The notes beneath the pieces were generated by a model. The model was not told the DNA's origin. It did no database searches and saw only the letters and a program-made list of their open reading frames with translations. The position numbers and the translations under genes were made by a program. Positions 50,393 through 59,267 of a stretch of 64,000 nt of DNA are shown here, in pieces. The stretch's first letter is position 1; the number at the start of each line of letters is the position of its first letter. The stretch spans positions 1-64,000 of the forward strand of contig JAZUJK010000002.1 of the NCBI GenBank assembly GCA_045642705.1. The letters run 5' to 3'. Source of the stretch: UBA1227 sp045642705. GTDB lineage: Bacteria > Bacillota > Clostridia > Oscillospirales > Acutalibacteraceae.

Positions 50393-50639
50393 TTAGCTCT
50401 GCCTCCAATTTGGCATATACATCTTCCGGAATCTCCATTTTGAACTCGCGCTCAAAACGTTTAGCCCTACGAGCCTTATTGAAACAGTCCACATTTCTGC
50501 AGATATATGCGCCACGTCCTGGTGCTTTGCCAGTGAGATCAAGTGAAATCTCACCATCTGGTGATTTCACGATTCTGACAAGTTCCTTTTTCGGGAACAT
50601 CTCCATGCAACCGCAGCAACGTCTCTCTGGTGTGCTCAT
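50385..50639 (-). CDS. ylxR: YlxR, RNA-binding DUF448 protein
   Basis: Protein of 84 residues that starts at the ATG at 50639 (MSTPERRCCGCMEMFPKKEL); an in-frame TTG nine nt upstream is closer to the GGAGG and cannot be excluded. CCGC...MF and the GRGAYIC motif (KAPGRGAYICRNVDCF) are diagnostic. YlxR sits between nusA and infB throughout the Firmicutes and has been linked to ribonuclease P in some species; the exact role here is unknown. Confidence 0.9.
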   Translation of the reverse strand: MSTPERRCCGCMEMFPKKELVRIVKSPDGEISLDLTGKAPGRGAYICRNVDCFNKARRAKRFEREFKMEIPEDVYAKLEAELNE

Positions 50640-50663
50640 AGGTCTCAAATTCCTCCTTAAAAA

Positions 50664-51728
50664 TTACTCTTCCTCAAGTGGGCTCTCATAGAAACCGCTT
50701 TCTGGATTAATATCAATCTTCCATCCTGTAAGTTTAGCAGCAAGTCTTGCATTCTGGCCCTTATTACCAATTGCAAGTGAAAGCTGTGTATCAGGAACGA
50801 TAACCTTACAAGACTTCTCTTCAAGTGACAAAATATCAACACGAATTACATCAGCTGGTGCGAGTGCAGCGCCGACGAAGAGTGCTGGATCATCACTGTA
50901 AGGTACGATGTCAATCTTCTCACCACAGAGAAGATCTACAACCTTGGATACACGCGCACCGCGTGGTCCAATGCAAGCGCCGACTGCGTCGACATTCTCG
51001 TCTGCGCTGTAAACAGCAATCTTAGTACGAGAACCAGCCTCACGTGATACTTCCTTGATTTCAACAGTTCCATCTGTAATCTCTGGAACCTCTGTCTCAA
51101 AGAGTTTACGAACAAGTGCTGGATGTGTACGAGAGATCATTGCTTTCGGGCCCTTCTCTGTCTCACGTACATCAACGATGAACACCTTGATAAGGTCACC
51201 ATCGTGAAGTTCCTCGCCAGGGATCTGCTCTGAATGAGGAAGCATAGCCTCAGCCTTGCCTATCTCAAGTGTTGCATTTCCTGTCTTAGGATCAACTGTG
51301 AGAACCTTGGCTGTGATAATCTCCTGATTGTGGCTCTGGAACTCCTGCATTGTCTGTCCACGCTCAGCATCACGGATACCCTGACGGATAACATGCTTCG
51401 CTGTCTGAGCAGCAATACGACCAAAGTCCTTAGTATCGAGTGGAATCTCGATGATGTCGCCAGCCTTGGCATTCTTCTTATACTGATGGGCAGCCTCTAC
51501 GAGGATGTCCTCATCTTCGTCTGAAATCTCTTCTACAACATTCTTGCGAAGATATACACGGAGCTCCTGCTTCTCTGGGTCGATGTCGCAAAATACGATA
51601 TCCTTACCACCATACATACGCTTAACTGCTACAACAAGTGCAGCACCAATCTTGTCATATAGGAACTCTGCTGGAATACCCTTTTCCTTGGCCATCATAT
51701 CAACGGCAGCAAAAAATTCTTCGTTCAT
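50664..51728 (-). CDS. nusA: Transcription termination/antitermination protein NusA
   Basis: RNA polymerase-associated factor. The 354 residues have an N-terminal RNA polymerase-binding region, an S1 domain (VTAKVLTVD...) and two KH domains (GACIGPRGARVSKVVDLLCG and LAIGNKGQNARLAAKLTGWK). As in other Gram-positives the C-terminal acidic repeats of E. coli are absent, though a short EEE tail remains. AAAGGATGATAGAAAA precedes the ATG, and the gene follows rimP by 21 nt. Confidence 0.96.
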   Translation of the reverse strand: MNEEFFAAVDMMAKEKGIPAEFLYDKIGAALVVAVKRMYGGKDIVFCDIDPEKQELRVYLRKNVVEEISDEDEDILVEAAHQYKKNAKAGDIIEIPLDTKDFGRIAAQTAKHVIRQGIRDAERGQTMQEFQSHNQEIITAKVLTVDPKTGNATLEIGKAEAMLPHSEQIPGEELHDGDLIKVFIVDVRETEKGPKAMISRTHPALVRKLFETEVPEITDGTVEIKEVSREAGSRTKIAVYSADENVDAVGACIGPRGARVSKVVDLLCGEKIDIVPYSDDPALFVGAALAPADVIRVDILSLEEKSCKVIVPDTQLSLAIGNKGQNARLAAKLTGWKIDINPESGFYESPLEEE

Positions 51729-51749
51729 TTTTCTATCATCCTTTCACAC

Positions 51750-52220
51750 TTATATGAAATCGTCAAAGTCATCTGCTTTTATATATGAAGCTTCTTTTTT
51801 ATTAAAAACAAGCGTTTTTCCCTCATTTGATGAGAAGGTTATATTGCCCTTCTCATAATCAACGAGTTTGCCGCGAAACTCGCGTGCACCATCAACCGGT
51901 CTTATCAGTTTAATCATAACCTTCTCACCGATATACTGTGCAAAGTGCTCGTCGCGAACGAGGCTTCGTTCTGCGCCAGGTGAAGATACCTCCAGGCAAT
52001 ATCCACAGTCGATAGGATCAGCCTCATCAAGTGGAGCATCTATTGCGTGGCTCATATCAACACAGTCGTCGATTGATACGCCACCTTCTTTATCGATAAA
52101 GATTCTAAGATAGTGGTCTGCGCCCTCCTTTTGGAAGGTTATATCCCAGATACTAAGACCTAGGTCCTTCGCAATTGGCTCGGCAAGTTCCCACACCTTG
52201 GTAACAACATTTCCAGGCAC
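51750..52220 (-). CDS. rimP: Ribosome maturation factor RimP
   Basis: 30S maturation factor of 156 residues. The GTG at 52220 is chosen because AAGGAGG lies eight nt before it; an ATG at 52274 would add an 18-residue tail with no binding site. Family parts are WDITFQKEGADHYLRIFIDK, SIDDCVDMSHAIDAPLDEAD, and CLEVSSPGAERSLVRDEHFA. It is the first gene of the rimP-nusA-ylxR-ylxQ-infB-rbfA block. Confidence 0.93.
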   Translation of the reverse strand: MPGNVVTKVWELAEPIAKDLGLSIWDITFQKEGADHYLRIFIDKEGGVSIDDCVDMSHAIDAPLDEADPIDCGYCLEVSSPGAERSLVRDEHFAQYIGEKVMIKLIRPVDGAREFRGKLVDYEKGNITFSSNEGKTLVFNKKEASYIKADDFDDFI

Positions 52221-52341
52221 CAGTAAAACCTCCTTACAAGTAAAGGAGAGCGGCTCGTTTGAGTCACTCTCCATTTAAAACTTATTCACTTAACACCGAC
52301 ATTCTATCACTAGTAATATGTAATGTCAAATATATTATATA

Positions 52342-52575
52342 TTATTTTAAATAGCCTGGTGTTAAATAAGTCTTCATTCCAGGCTCAGCAATGGATGTTA
52401 AATCCTCTGGTGCTGTCGAGTCTGGGACGTTACATGATAGGCAATATATATCTTCTACCATATCGCTGATCTCGACTGCGTCAGTGATTCTAACAAAATC
52501 TCCGAATTCACGAAGGAGCACCTGTTTCATACGTTCGCAATCGTTCTCAGTTTTACAAAATAAATTAAGTACCAT
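52342..52575 (-). CDS. Small hypothetical protein, 77 residues
   Basis: Short reading frame, MVLNLFCKTENDCERMKQVL at the N-terminus, with AAGGAGG eleven nt before the ATG; a TTG six nt further upstream (52581) has better spacing. The only cysteines are one near the start and a pair, CLSC, in DIYCLSCNVPDSTAPEDL. Soluble, no signal or membrane segment. No family recognised. It stands alone 67 nt after rimP and reads as a real gene because of the strong binding site and codon pattern, but it could be spurious. Confidence 0.55.
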   Translation of the reverse strand: MVLNLFCKTENDCERMKQVLLREFGDFVRITDAVEISDMVEDIYCLSCNVPDSTAPEDLTSIAEPGMKTYLTPGYLK

Positions 52576-52648
52576 ATACAAAATGTCCTCCTTTCAGTAC
52601 CTAGTTTAACGAAAACTATGTACCAAAAGAAGGACAACCTTTTAAATA

Positions 52649-53830
52649 TTAGTCTTTGCGGCCTCTTACATATGGTTCTGGATGGTCATACTCACCGTAT
52701 TCACAACCAATATGCTCAGCATGCATATCGTCGATAAGCTTGAAGCCAAAGAGTGTTCTCTTATAGAGTTTGAGATCACCGTAGCCATTACCACCGTTCC
52801 AAAGTCTCTGGTGACGAAGCTTTCCGTCTGGAGACTCGTACTTGATGTTAAGCATATCAGCCTTCTTGCAGCGAAGGTCTGTGATAAGGCGGCCCTTAAT
52901 TGTCTTCTGGTCTACATGCCATACGATCTCGTCATCTGTCTCATAGCCTTCAAACTCTGTCTGAGAAAGTGTCCAGAGCTTAGAGAAGTTGAACTCATAT
53001 GGCTGACCCTCATAGTAGAAACCACCGAGGAGCTTACGAGGAAGAGAAATACCAAATACCTTTGGCTTACCTCCACCAATTTCAAATACAGAATTTGTAA
53101 GCTGCTTGCCTGTGATGTTTGACTTAATATCATTAGATGAAAGCCATACCCATGGAGTTGTGAAGTTTGAACCCCAGTTCTTGTCAGCATAGCCATATGA
53201 TCTCTCAGGGATTACGTCATATACTTCACCGTCAAGAGTGATTGTACCTTCATACTTTGTCTTGATACCCTCTGCATGCCAGTACATCTCAAATGCATTG
53301 AGACGACGCATGAGCCAGCTTGTACCATAACCTACGTTGAATGCGATCTGCTTGTCAATCTTGATGTCCCACTCGAGGTTACCAAAGTCACAGATCCACT
53401 CTGGATGTGCCTTGCACTCTTCCTCTGTGATAGAAATGCTACCGCGCATCTCATACTCATCAACATAGCAGTCTGCTGCCTTAACACTGAAAGGAGCGTT
53501 CTTGTGAATCTTTACGTCCTTCCAAGCGAAGAATCTGTGAAGCTGAAGCTTCTTGTCAGCGCCCCAAGTACCAGCATTAACCATGAGGTATGAAGGCTTC
53601 TTGCCCTTAGCCTGGTTCTCTGGAAGCTGGCCAAATACTGGCTGCTTCTCAGCGAGTGCTGGGTTGCAGATGAAGTACTCAAAGAAGAATGGCTTCTCTG
53701 CGCCTGTCTTTCTGTTTACTGCTGTAAGTGAATGCCACCACCAGTCGTAGCCCTGTTTTCTAAAGCTACCACGGAGCATCATTTCATTACAATTTTGATC
53801 CTTAACTGAGAAATCTTTTTTAATACTCAT
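52649..53830 (-). CDS. Tocopherol-cyclase-family-like protein
   Basis: Protein of 393 residues whose motifs fit the bacterial tocopherol cyclase family (PF14249): the N-terminal FRKQGYDWWWHSLTAVNRKTG near 23-43, and the central IPERSYGYADKNWGSNFTTP near 211-230, then WVWLSSND. The plant enzyme closes the chromanol ring of vitamin E; bacteria of this type do not make tocopherol, so the substrate here is unknown. It is a soluble, beta-rich (lipocalin-like) protein without a signal peptide. AAGAAGGAGA precedes the ATG. Its neighbour is an exported lipase. Confidence 0.72.
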   Translation of the reverse strand: MSIKKDFSVKDQNCNEMMLRGSFRKQGYDWWWHSLTAVNRKTGAEKPFFFEYFICNPALAEKQPVFGQLPENQAKGKKPSYLMVNAGTWGADKKLQLHRFFAWKDVKIHKNAPFSVKAADCYVDEYEMRGSISITEEECKAHPEWICDFGNLEWDIKIDKQIAFNVGYGTSWLMRRLNAFEMYWHAEGIKTKYEGTITLDGEVYDVIPERSYGYADKNWGSNFTTPWVWLSSNDIKSNITGKQLTNSVFEIGGGKPKVFGISLPRKLLGGFYYEGQPYEFNFSKLWTLSQTEFEGYETDDEIVWHVDQKTIKGRLITDLRCKKADMLNIKYESPDGKLRHQRLWNGGNGYGDLKLYKRTLFGFKLIDDMHAEHIGCEYGEYDHPEPYVRGRKD

Positions 53831-53943
53831 TTATGAAATCTCCTTCTTTTTTAATAGCAATAACATTTTACAAAAAAATCGTTTCCCATACTATTAGAGG
53901 AGATACCAATATTAAAATAGAAAATTATTTAACTTGTTCAACT

Positions 53944-53975
53944 AAACTTTACAATTCTTTGAATTTGTAAAGTTT
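53944..53975 (-). terminator. Hairpin directly after the lipase stop
   Basis: 11-bp stem AAACTTTACAA / TTGTAAAGTTT with inner TTC/GAA pairs, starting one base past the lipase stop codon. The minus strand has only short Ts after it; a better T run is on the plus strand. Confidence 0.55.
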
Positions 53976-55166
53976 TTACTGTGAGTTAATCATTGAAATC
54001 AAATCAGTGAAGAATGGTCTAATATTATTATTCTTGAAGAGGCCACCATTTGGAGACATATGGTCACCCTTCATAACTGGCATAATGTTCCATACACCCG
54101 GCTCGATATTTGCCTTGTCAAATATCTTGGATGGAGCAGATGATGGTGCGAGTGCAGAGATTGTATTAACAAGTCCGTCATTCTCTTGCCATGTGCCATC
54201 AAGTACAATTCCGCCCTTAGTAACGCCTGAGAAAACGCCCATTGCACGTGCAGGTTTTCTAAATGTTACGTCTGTAATTGAATTGTCTGGAGCATAAGTT
54301 CCATCGGCTTGCTTGTCGCATGATGAGCAAGCATATGAGAAGTAATAAACATGTGGAAGAGTAGTGATAGTAGCATTTAGTGCATGGGCGTTATCGATGT
54401 CCATGTCATAATTTGCATAGTCATTTGCAGAACGTCCGTCACCCTCTTCACTATTGGCCTTAGCCATAGCGCCATTGAAAATCTTCTCGATAAAGCCACT
54501 AAAACCTGTTGGAGGATTAGGATCTCCGTCCTCATTTACAAGGTAGGCTGTTGTTCCATTGTGTGGAGCAGCAAGTGTTGTAATGCTATAGATATAGTCG
54601 CCCTTGCCACCCTGGAAGAATGGAGATGTATTGTCACCTGTTGCAGCGATTTCATCAGGAGCACCATTTGCAAGAATCTCAGAGAAGAGACGAATTGTAG
54701 CGCCGCCAAATGAGTGACCTACAATATTGATCTTGTGAGTGCTATCAAAGTTCTCGAGAAGTCCCTTGCCTGTGAAGTCCTCACCATATCTGTCATGGCC
54801 CATGGCCTTGGAGTGAGCCTCACCGTAGTCTACACGTGTGCCGGTGAGCTCAGCATAGAGTTCGCAAGCGCGGTCCCAAGCAGAACCATGTGGGTTAACG
54901 GATGGAGCAACTGCTTTTATATCCTGCTTGTCAAGATACTTGACAAGGTCGCCACCGAACATGCCCCAATATGGCATAAATTTATATTGGAAATCAAACT
55001 GACCCCAACCAGATAGTCCGTGTACCAATACATATGTGTAATTGGTCTTCCAACCAGACTTATCTAAATTCTTGTCAACCTTAGGTGCTCTATAGATTGC
55101 AACACCTGTAATAACCAAAGCAATTACAAGGAGAGCAATGAGCCAATTCCTTAATTTCTTACTCAA
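53976..55166 (-). CDS. Membrane-anchored lipase, alpha/beta hydrolase
   Basis: Protein of 396 residues from the TTG at 55166 (with GAGGTG before it). A single N-terminal transmembrane anchor (about 8-27) places the enzyme outside the cell. The hydrolase fold shows YVLVHGLSGWGQ, the nucleophile elbow IVGHSFGGATIRL, the acid in WQENDGLVNT and the histidine in MKGDHMSPNG. Layout and motifs fit the large Staphylococcus/Geobacillus-type lipases (family I.5). Substrate preference cannot be read from this. It lies 145 nt from the tocopherol-cyclase-like gene. Confidence 0.86.
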   Translation of the reverse strand: MSKKLRNWLIALLVIALVITGVAIYRAPKVDKNLDKSGWKTNYTYVLVHGLSGWGQFDFQYKFMPYWGMFGGDLVKYLDKQDIKAVAPSVNPHGSAWDRACELYAELTGTRVDYGEAHSKAMGHDRYGEDFTGKGLLENFDSTHKINIVGHSFGGATIRLFSEILANGAPDEIAATGDNTSPFFQGGKGDYIYSITTLAAPHNGTTAYLVNEDGDPNPPTGFSGFIEKIFNGAMAKANSEEGDGRSANDYANYDMDIDNAHALNATITTLPHVYYFSYACSSCDKQADGTYAPDNSITDVTFRKPARAMGVFSGVTKGGIVLDGTWQENDGLVNTISALAPSSAPSKIFDKANIEPGVWNIMPVMKGDHMSPNGGLFKNNNIRPFFTDLISMINSQ

Positions 55167-55265
55167 ATTAATCACCTCAATAAAAATGATAAAAACATTA
55201 TAGCAACTTCATTGACCGAAATAAATAATTGTCTTAAAATAAAATCTATAGAAAGGGTGATTTAT

Positions 55266-55991
55266 TTGGACGAAAAGATCACAAAACTTCAAGAGATAAT
55301 TGATAGCAGTGACAATATATGTGTATTCACAGGAGCGGGCATTAGCGTGCCGTCCGGTATACCTGATTTTAGATCAGCAAATGGTCTCTACAATCAGGAC
55401 AGTGGATATAATATTCGTCCTGAAGAAATCATCAGCCACACATTTTTCATGAAGCATACAGATATGTTTTATGAGTTCTATAAGTCCAAGATGGTATATA
55501 CGGACGCAAAGCCTAATGCCGCTCATAAATATTTCGCAGACCTCGAGCGAAAAGGCAAGACCGTATCGGTCGTGACTCAAAATATCGACGGTCTGCATTC
55601 TGCGGCAGGCAGCACTGACGTATATGAGATTCATGGCAGTGTGTTGCGCAACACATGCATGTCCTGTGGCAAGCATTACGGCGTAGACGCAGTAATGGCC
55701 GAGGACGGCATCCCACACTGCACATGCGGTGGCATAATCAAGCCTGACGTCGTGCTGTACGAGGAAGGCCTCGATGATATATGTGTCAGCGGCGCCATAG
55801 ATGCAATCTCCCGCGCCGACACCCTCATCATCATCGGCACTTCGCTCGTCGTCTACCCTGCCGCCTCTTTCGTCCGCTACTTCCGCGGCCGAAACCTGGT
55901 CATCATAAATCTTGAATCAACCAATATGGATGGAATGGCAACCCTCGCAATATATGAGGACGTCGAAAAGGTTGTAAATCAATTAAAATAA
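55266..55991 (+). CDS. NAD-dependent protein deacylase, sirtuin
   Basis: Removes acyl groups from lysines using NAD and makes O-acyl-ADP-ribose. From the TTG at 55266 (AAAGGGTGA before it) it has 241 residues. Motifs in order: VFTGAGISVPSGIPDFRSAN (NAD site), VVTQNIDGLHSAAG, the catalytic histidine in YEIHGSVLRN, the zinc set CMSCGKHY and CTCGG, and IIGTSLVVYPAA. GC content is visibly higher in the last third. It is divergent from the lipase gene and ends in a strong terminator. Confidence 0.94.
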   Translation: MDEKITKLQEIIDSSDNICVFTGAGISVPSGIPDFRSANGLYNQDSGYNIRPEEIISHTFFMKHTDMFYEFYKSKMVYTDAKPNAAHKYFADLERKGKTVSVVTQNIDGLHSAAGSTDVYEIHGSVLRNTCMSCGKHYGVDAVMAEDGIPHCTCGGIIKPDVVLYEEGLDDICVSGAIDAISRADTLIIIGTSLVVYPAASFVRYFRGRNLVIINLESTNMDGMATLAIYEDVEKVVNQLK

Positions 55992-55996
55992 AAAAC

Positions 55997-56030
55997 AGAC
56001 ACCGTGATATCTCTCACGGTGTCTTATTAT
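55997..56030. terminator. Bidirectional terminator, sirtuin / PrsW-type gene
   Basis: 11-bp stem AGACACCGTGA / TCACGGTGTCT with a 6-nt loop; T-rich on the plus strand and a T run on the minus strand. Confidence 0.85.
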
Positions 56031-56684
56031 TTATGCTTTTTTATTCTCTTTTTTCTCTAACTTATCTCGTTCCTTGCCACCGACAACAACAATAAGGATG
56101 AAGGTAATTACAGTCCAGAGTAATCCTAAATACATATTCTGTGACTGAATAAGCAAATTATAAAATGCATGATATATCATTGCTGTTGCAAGAAGCGCAA
56201 CCGTGCCTGATGCGAACCACTTTTTCCTGATACCGAAAAGTGATATGCCATAGCCTACGGCCAATGTGCATATACTATGCATCATGCCCGCTCCAAGGCC
56301 ACGGATAATGGCCCAGATGAGAGTAATGCTTGATGAGTTTTCTGCAAAGATATAAGCATTTTCAAGCATTGCGAATCCTATTCCCACTGCTATCGCACAC
56401 TCCAGCAAATGCTGACGACTTGGCTTAAAGACAAATGCGAGATATAGGATAGGTAGAGCTTTTAAAATCTCTTCGACAATAGGAGTAATATTGATAGTCA
56501 TATAGTAATAGTCAAAATTACTTTCCGATAAAATAAGACCATTTACTGAACCCGCAACAAGGCACGCGAATATACCTAGTACCATATAAAGCATAAGCGT
56601 CCTTGATTCATCTTTAAATACAGCCAACATCATAAGCATTGGGAGTACTAGACATATGAAGAGAAGCAAACTTAAATCAACCAT
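56031..56684 (-). CDS. PrsW-type intramembrane metalloprotease
   Basis: Polytopic protein of 217 residues from the ATG at 56684 (MVDLSLLLFICLVLPMLMML). PrsW motifs are visible: VEEILKALP (EExxK), AMLENAYIF (the FxxxEN part), IRGLGAGMMHSICTLA with the H, and IYHAFYN. In Bacillus, PrsW starts the cleavage of an anti-sigma factor; family members elsewhere act on antimicrobial-peptide sensing. No anti-sigma or sigma gene is next to it. It overlaps the upstream membrane-protein gene by 13 nt. Confidence 0.8.
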   Translation of the reverse strand: MVDLSLLLFICLVLPMLMMLAVFKDESRTLMLYMVLGIFACLVAGSVNGLILSESNFDYYYMTINITPIVEEILKALPILYLAFVFKPSRQHLLECAIAVGIGFAMLENAYIFAENSSSITLIWAIIRGLGAGMMHSICTLAVGYGISLFGIRKKWFASGTVALLATAMIYHAFYNLLIQSQNMYLGLLWTVITFILIVVVGGKERDKLEKKENKKA

Positions 56685-57343
56685 TGTTCGCGCCCCCTCT
56701 TTGCCAAGAATACGATTGCAAGCATAAGGAATGCTATTATATATGTGAAAACAATCGCAGGTATTACAAGAGATTTTACTTCGCATAGCAATAGGCATGC
56801 CTCAAAGTAATATACAAGTAATAGACATAAATTTACAGGTTTTAGAGCCTTGATAAAGCCATAGTCACTATTAGGCCATATCAAATGCTTCATGTTGTAA
56901 TATGAAGCAGCAACCATTGGTAAGAAGCAAAAATTCTCAATAGCCATAGTAATAACTGGTTCCGTTCTAATTCCCGCAATGAAATATACAATTATCATTG
57001 TAATTAAAACAATTGGAGCAGCAAGCGAAATTATACGATATTTCCTAAATTTTGGTGACCCATCATCAACAAGCGAGTCAAATTGTCCCTTATTAGCTGT
57101 AAACAGGAACAAGAACGCACCAAAATAAGATATCTCAGTAATAGAGAAGCCTGTCGGTATAGCTTTATTTAAGAAAAAATATGTAGACCAGAAAGTATCC
57201 GCAAAGGCATAGCAGCCGATTGCGCATGTTATAAATCTGAAATACATTGCAGAATGCTTATCGCCAAAGAAGAACTTTACTCCAAGCGCAAATGCAAGAA
57301 TAGTCACAACACCCGACACTATTGTAGAAATAATAGCAGCCAA
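56672..57343 (-). CDS. Seven-segment membrane protein, unknown
   Basis: Protein of 223 residues with about seven hydrophobic segments and little else. The start is a TTG at 57343 preceded by GAGGAG, somewhat far away. No family recognised. Its last part lies inside the start of the PrsW-type gene, so the two are translated together, which makes it a possible substrate or partner of that protease (inference). Confidence 0.68.
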   Translation of the reverse strand: MAAIISTIVSGVVTILAFALGVKFFFGDKHSAMYFRFITCAIGCYAFADTFWSTYFFLNKAIPTGFSITEISYFGAFLFLFTANKGQFDSLVDDGSPKFRKYRIISLAAPIVLITMIIVYFIAGIRTEPVITMAIENFCFLPMVAASYYNMKHLIWPNSDYGFIKALKPVNLCLLLVYYFEACLLLCEVKSLVIPAIVFTYIIAFLMLAIVFLAKRGREQWLI

Positions 57344-57417
57344 ATTTCCCGCGCACTCCTCTCATTAATATAATTAATTTATATCACAATTTATCATATA
57401 CCTTCAATAGTTTGCCA

Positions 57418-57448
57418 TAAAAAAAGAGCACTGCAAGCAGTGCTCTTT
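57418..57448 (-). terminator. Terminator after the 57.5-kb membrane protein gene
   Basis: 12-bp stem AAAGAGCACTGC / GCAGTGCTCTTT (minus strand loop TT) with T5-7 after it. Confidence 0.85.
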
Positions 57449-57457
57449 CCTTTAACT

Positions 57458-58141
57458 TTATTCCACTTTAGCCATAGCCTTAGTATCTTTATCACCATAG
57501 AGAATCATGAATAAAATCATGAGTACCTCACCGAACATGCTTGTGAAGAACATGAGGTCTCCTGCTGATGCGCCAGCTGCTGAAATTGCGAACATAAAGA
57601 AACCAGATAAGAAGAGATATGGGTTCTTTTTCTTGATTGTTGCAATAATACCGCAGATCATAAGAACGAGGTCTGGTGCGATTGAGAGGATGAGTGAACC
57701 TGTTGTTGCCCACTTTGGTGAAGCCTCTCCTGCCTTGTAGCGGAAGATATTTCCAACTGTCTCACCATCAAGTACTGTAACGCAAGATTCTGCAATACCA
57801 AATGCAACAACAAATGCTGTTATTGCCCATACGATTTTCTTGGTCTTGTCGCTTGCATGAAGTGCCTCTGCCGAAATTGGTAGAAGTAATGGAATGAATG
57901 CTCCATGGAATATAAAGCGGAGCTGAGATAGGCCCTTAAATACTGAACCACCCTTGATGAATGATCCAAGTGAGATGAATAATGCATCATAGAATAGGCC
58001 AAATGTGATAATTGCTGCAAGAAGGAACATAAAATACTTTGTATCCTTGTACTTCTTGATAAGGATTGCTATAAACGCAGCATGAATTACTGTGATTGCA
58101 TAGAGCATAGTCGATAAGTTGCCGAGTAGGAACTGTCTCAT
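57458..58141 (-). CDS. Seven-segment membrane protein, unknown (second)
   Basis: Protein of 227 residues from the ATG at 58141 (MRQFLLGNLSTMLYAITVIH), with AAAGGAG before it. About seven hydrophobic segments in a pattern similar in size to the next gene, with a short charged loop (DGETVGNIFRYKAGEASPKW) in the middle. No family recognised. It has its own terminator, so it is a separate unit from the PrsW-type pair. Confidence 0.68.
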   Translation of the reverse strand: MRQFLLGNLSTMLYAITVIHAAFIAILIKKYKDTKYFMFLLAAIITFGLFYDALFISLGSFIKGGSVFKGLSQLRFIFHGAFIPLLLPISAEALHASDKTKKIVWAITAFVVAFGIAESCVTVLDGETVGNIFRYKAGEASPKWATTGSLILSIAPDLVLMICGIIATIKKKNPYLFLSGFFMFAISAAGASAGDLMFFTSMFGEVLMILFMILYGDKDTKAMAKVE

Positions 58142-58207
58142 AACAAGCTCTCCTTTCATAAAATTCACATGTATTATAACATATTTGTTCATCGAATTAA
58201 ACCATTA

Positions 58208-58237
58208 TTGTAATACCCAATATTCATATGTTAAAAT
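58208..58237 (+). promoter_or_regulatory. SPFH gene promoter candidate
   Basis: TTGTAA (58208-58213), 18-nt spacer, TAAAAT (58232-58237), ahead of the GGAGGT site at 58253-58258. Confidence 0.45.
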
Positions 58238-58264
58238 AAATAAAAAATATATGGAGGTAATCTT

Positions 58265-59164
58265 ATGGAATATATTATACCTATTATCGTTATACTTCTC
58301 GTAATCATCATACCTAACGTTCAAATCGTACCTCAGGCTAAGGAGTACGTAATCGAGCGTCTCGGTAAGTATCAAACCACATGGAAGGCTGGCTTCCATG
58401 TGAAAATTCCTATTATCGACAGAATCGCAAGCCGCGTAACTCTCAAGGAGCAAGTTGTAGACTTTGATCCTCAGGCAGTTATCACCAAGGATAATGTTAC
58501 AATGCAAATTGATACAGTTGTTTTCTTCCAGATTGTAAACGCTAACCTCTACACCTATGGTGTTGAGCGTCCAATCATGGCAATTGAGAATCTCACTGCA
58601 ACAACACTTCGTAACATCGTTGGTGATCTCGAACTCGATGAGACACTTACATCTCGTGAGACAATCAACTCCAAGATGCGTGAGGCTCTCGATGTTGCAA
58701 CAGACCCATGGGGTATCAAAGTAAACCGTGTTGAACTTAAATCTATTATGCCACCTACTGCTATCCGTGACGCAATGGAGAAGCAGATGAAGGCTGAGCG
58801 TGAGCGCCGTGAGGCCATCCTTATTGCCGAAGGTGAGAAGAAGTCAACAGTCCTTGTTGCTGAAGGTAAGAAAGAATCTGCAATTCTCGAAGCTGAGGCC
58901 AAGAAGGAAGCCGCTATACGCGAAGCAGAAGGTGAAGCTGCTGCTATCCGTGCAGTACAGCAGGCTGAAGCAGACGGTCTCCGTTATCTCAACGAAGCCG
59001 CTCCAACTGAGGCTGTACTCACATTAAAGAAGCTTGAAGCATTCGCAGCAGCTGCTAATGGTGAGTCAACCAAGATTATTATCCCATCTGAAATTCAGGG
59101 AGTAGCTGGTCTCGCAACAGCAGTTACAGAGATTGCAAAAGCTGATAAGAAGGCAAGCAAATAA
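58265..59164 (+). CDS. SPFH/Band-7 (stomatin-like) protein
   Basis: Membrane scaffold protein of 299 residues, of the QmcA/stomatin type. A short N-terminal membrane segment (about 4-18) precedes the SPFH domain (VPQAKEYVIERLGKYQTTWK to VNRVELKSIMPP) and a long coiled-coil rich in Ala, Glu and Lys (residues 185-250, with repeats like AEGKKESAILEAEAKKEAA). These proteins form ring-like oligomers in membrane domains. GGAGGT lies before the ATG. No NfeD-type partner protein is encoded beside it. Confidence 0.9.
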   Translation: MEYIIPIIVILLVIIIPNVQIVPQAKEYVIERLGKYQTTWKAGFHVKIPIIDRIASRVTLKEQVVDFDPQAVITKDNVTMQIDTVVFFQIVNANLYTYGVERPIMAIENLTATTLRNIVGDLELDETLTSRETINSKMREALDVATDPWGIKVNRVELKSIMPPTAIRDAMEKQMKAERERREAILIAEGEKKSTVLVAEGKKESAILEAEAKKEAAIREAEGEAAAIRAVQQAEADGLRYLNEAAPTEAVLTLKKLEAFAAAANGESTKIIIPSEIQGVAGLATAVTEIAKADKKASK

Positions 59165-59175
59165 TATTAAACACC

Positions 59176-59206
59176 AAGGGTCCTGAAACTCAGGACCCTT
59201 TTCTTT
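59176..59206 (+). terminator. Terminator after the SPFH gene
   Basis: 11-bp stem AAGGGTCCTGA / TCAGGACCCTT with a 3-nt loop followed by TTCTTT. Confidence 0.85.
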
Positions 59207-59214
59207 AAAAATTG

Positions 59215-59243
59215 TTGACATAGAATATCAAATATGTTACTAT
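59215..59243 (+). promoter_or_regulatory. tRNA-Ser promoter
   Basis: Perfect TTGACA (59215-59220), 17-nt spacer and TACTAT (59238-59243), placed 25 nt before the tRNA. Confidence 0.7.
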
Positions 59244-59267
59244 TATCGAGCGCCAAAAAGCAAATAT

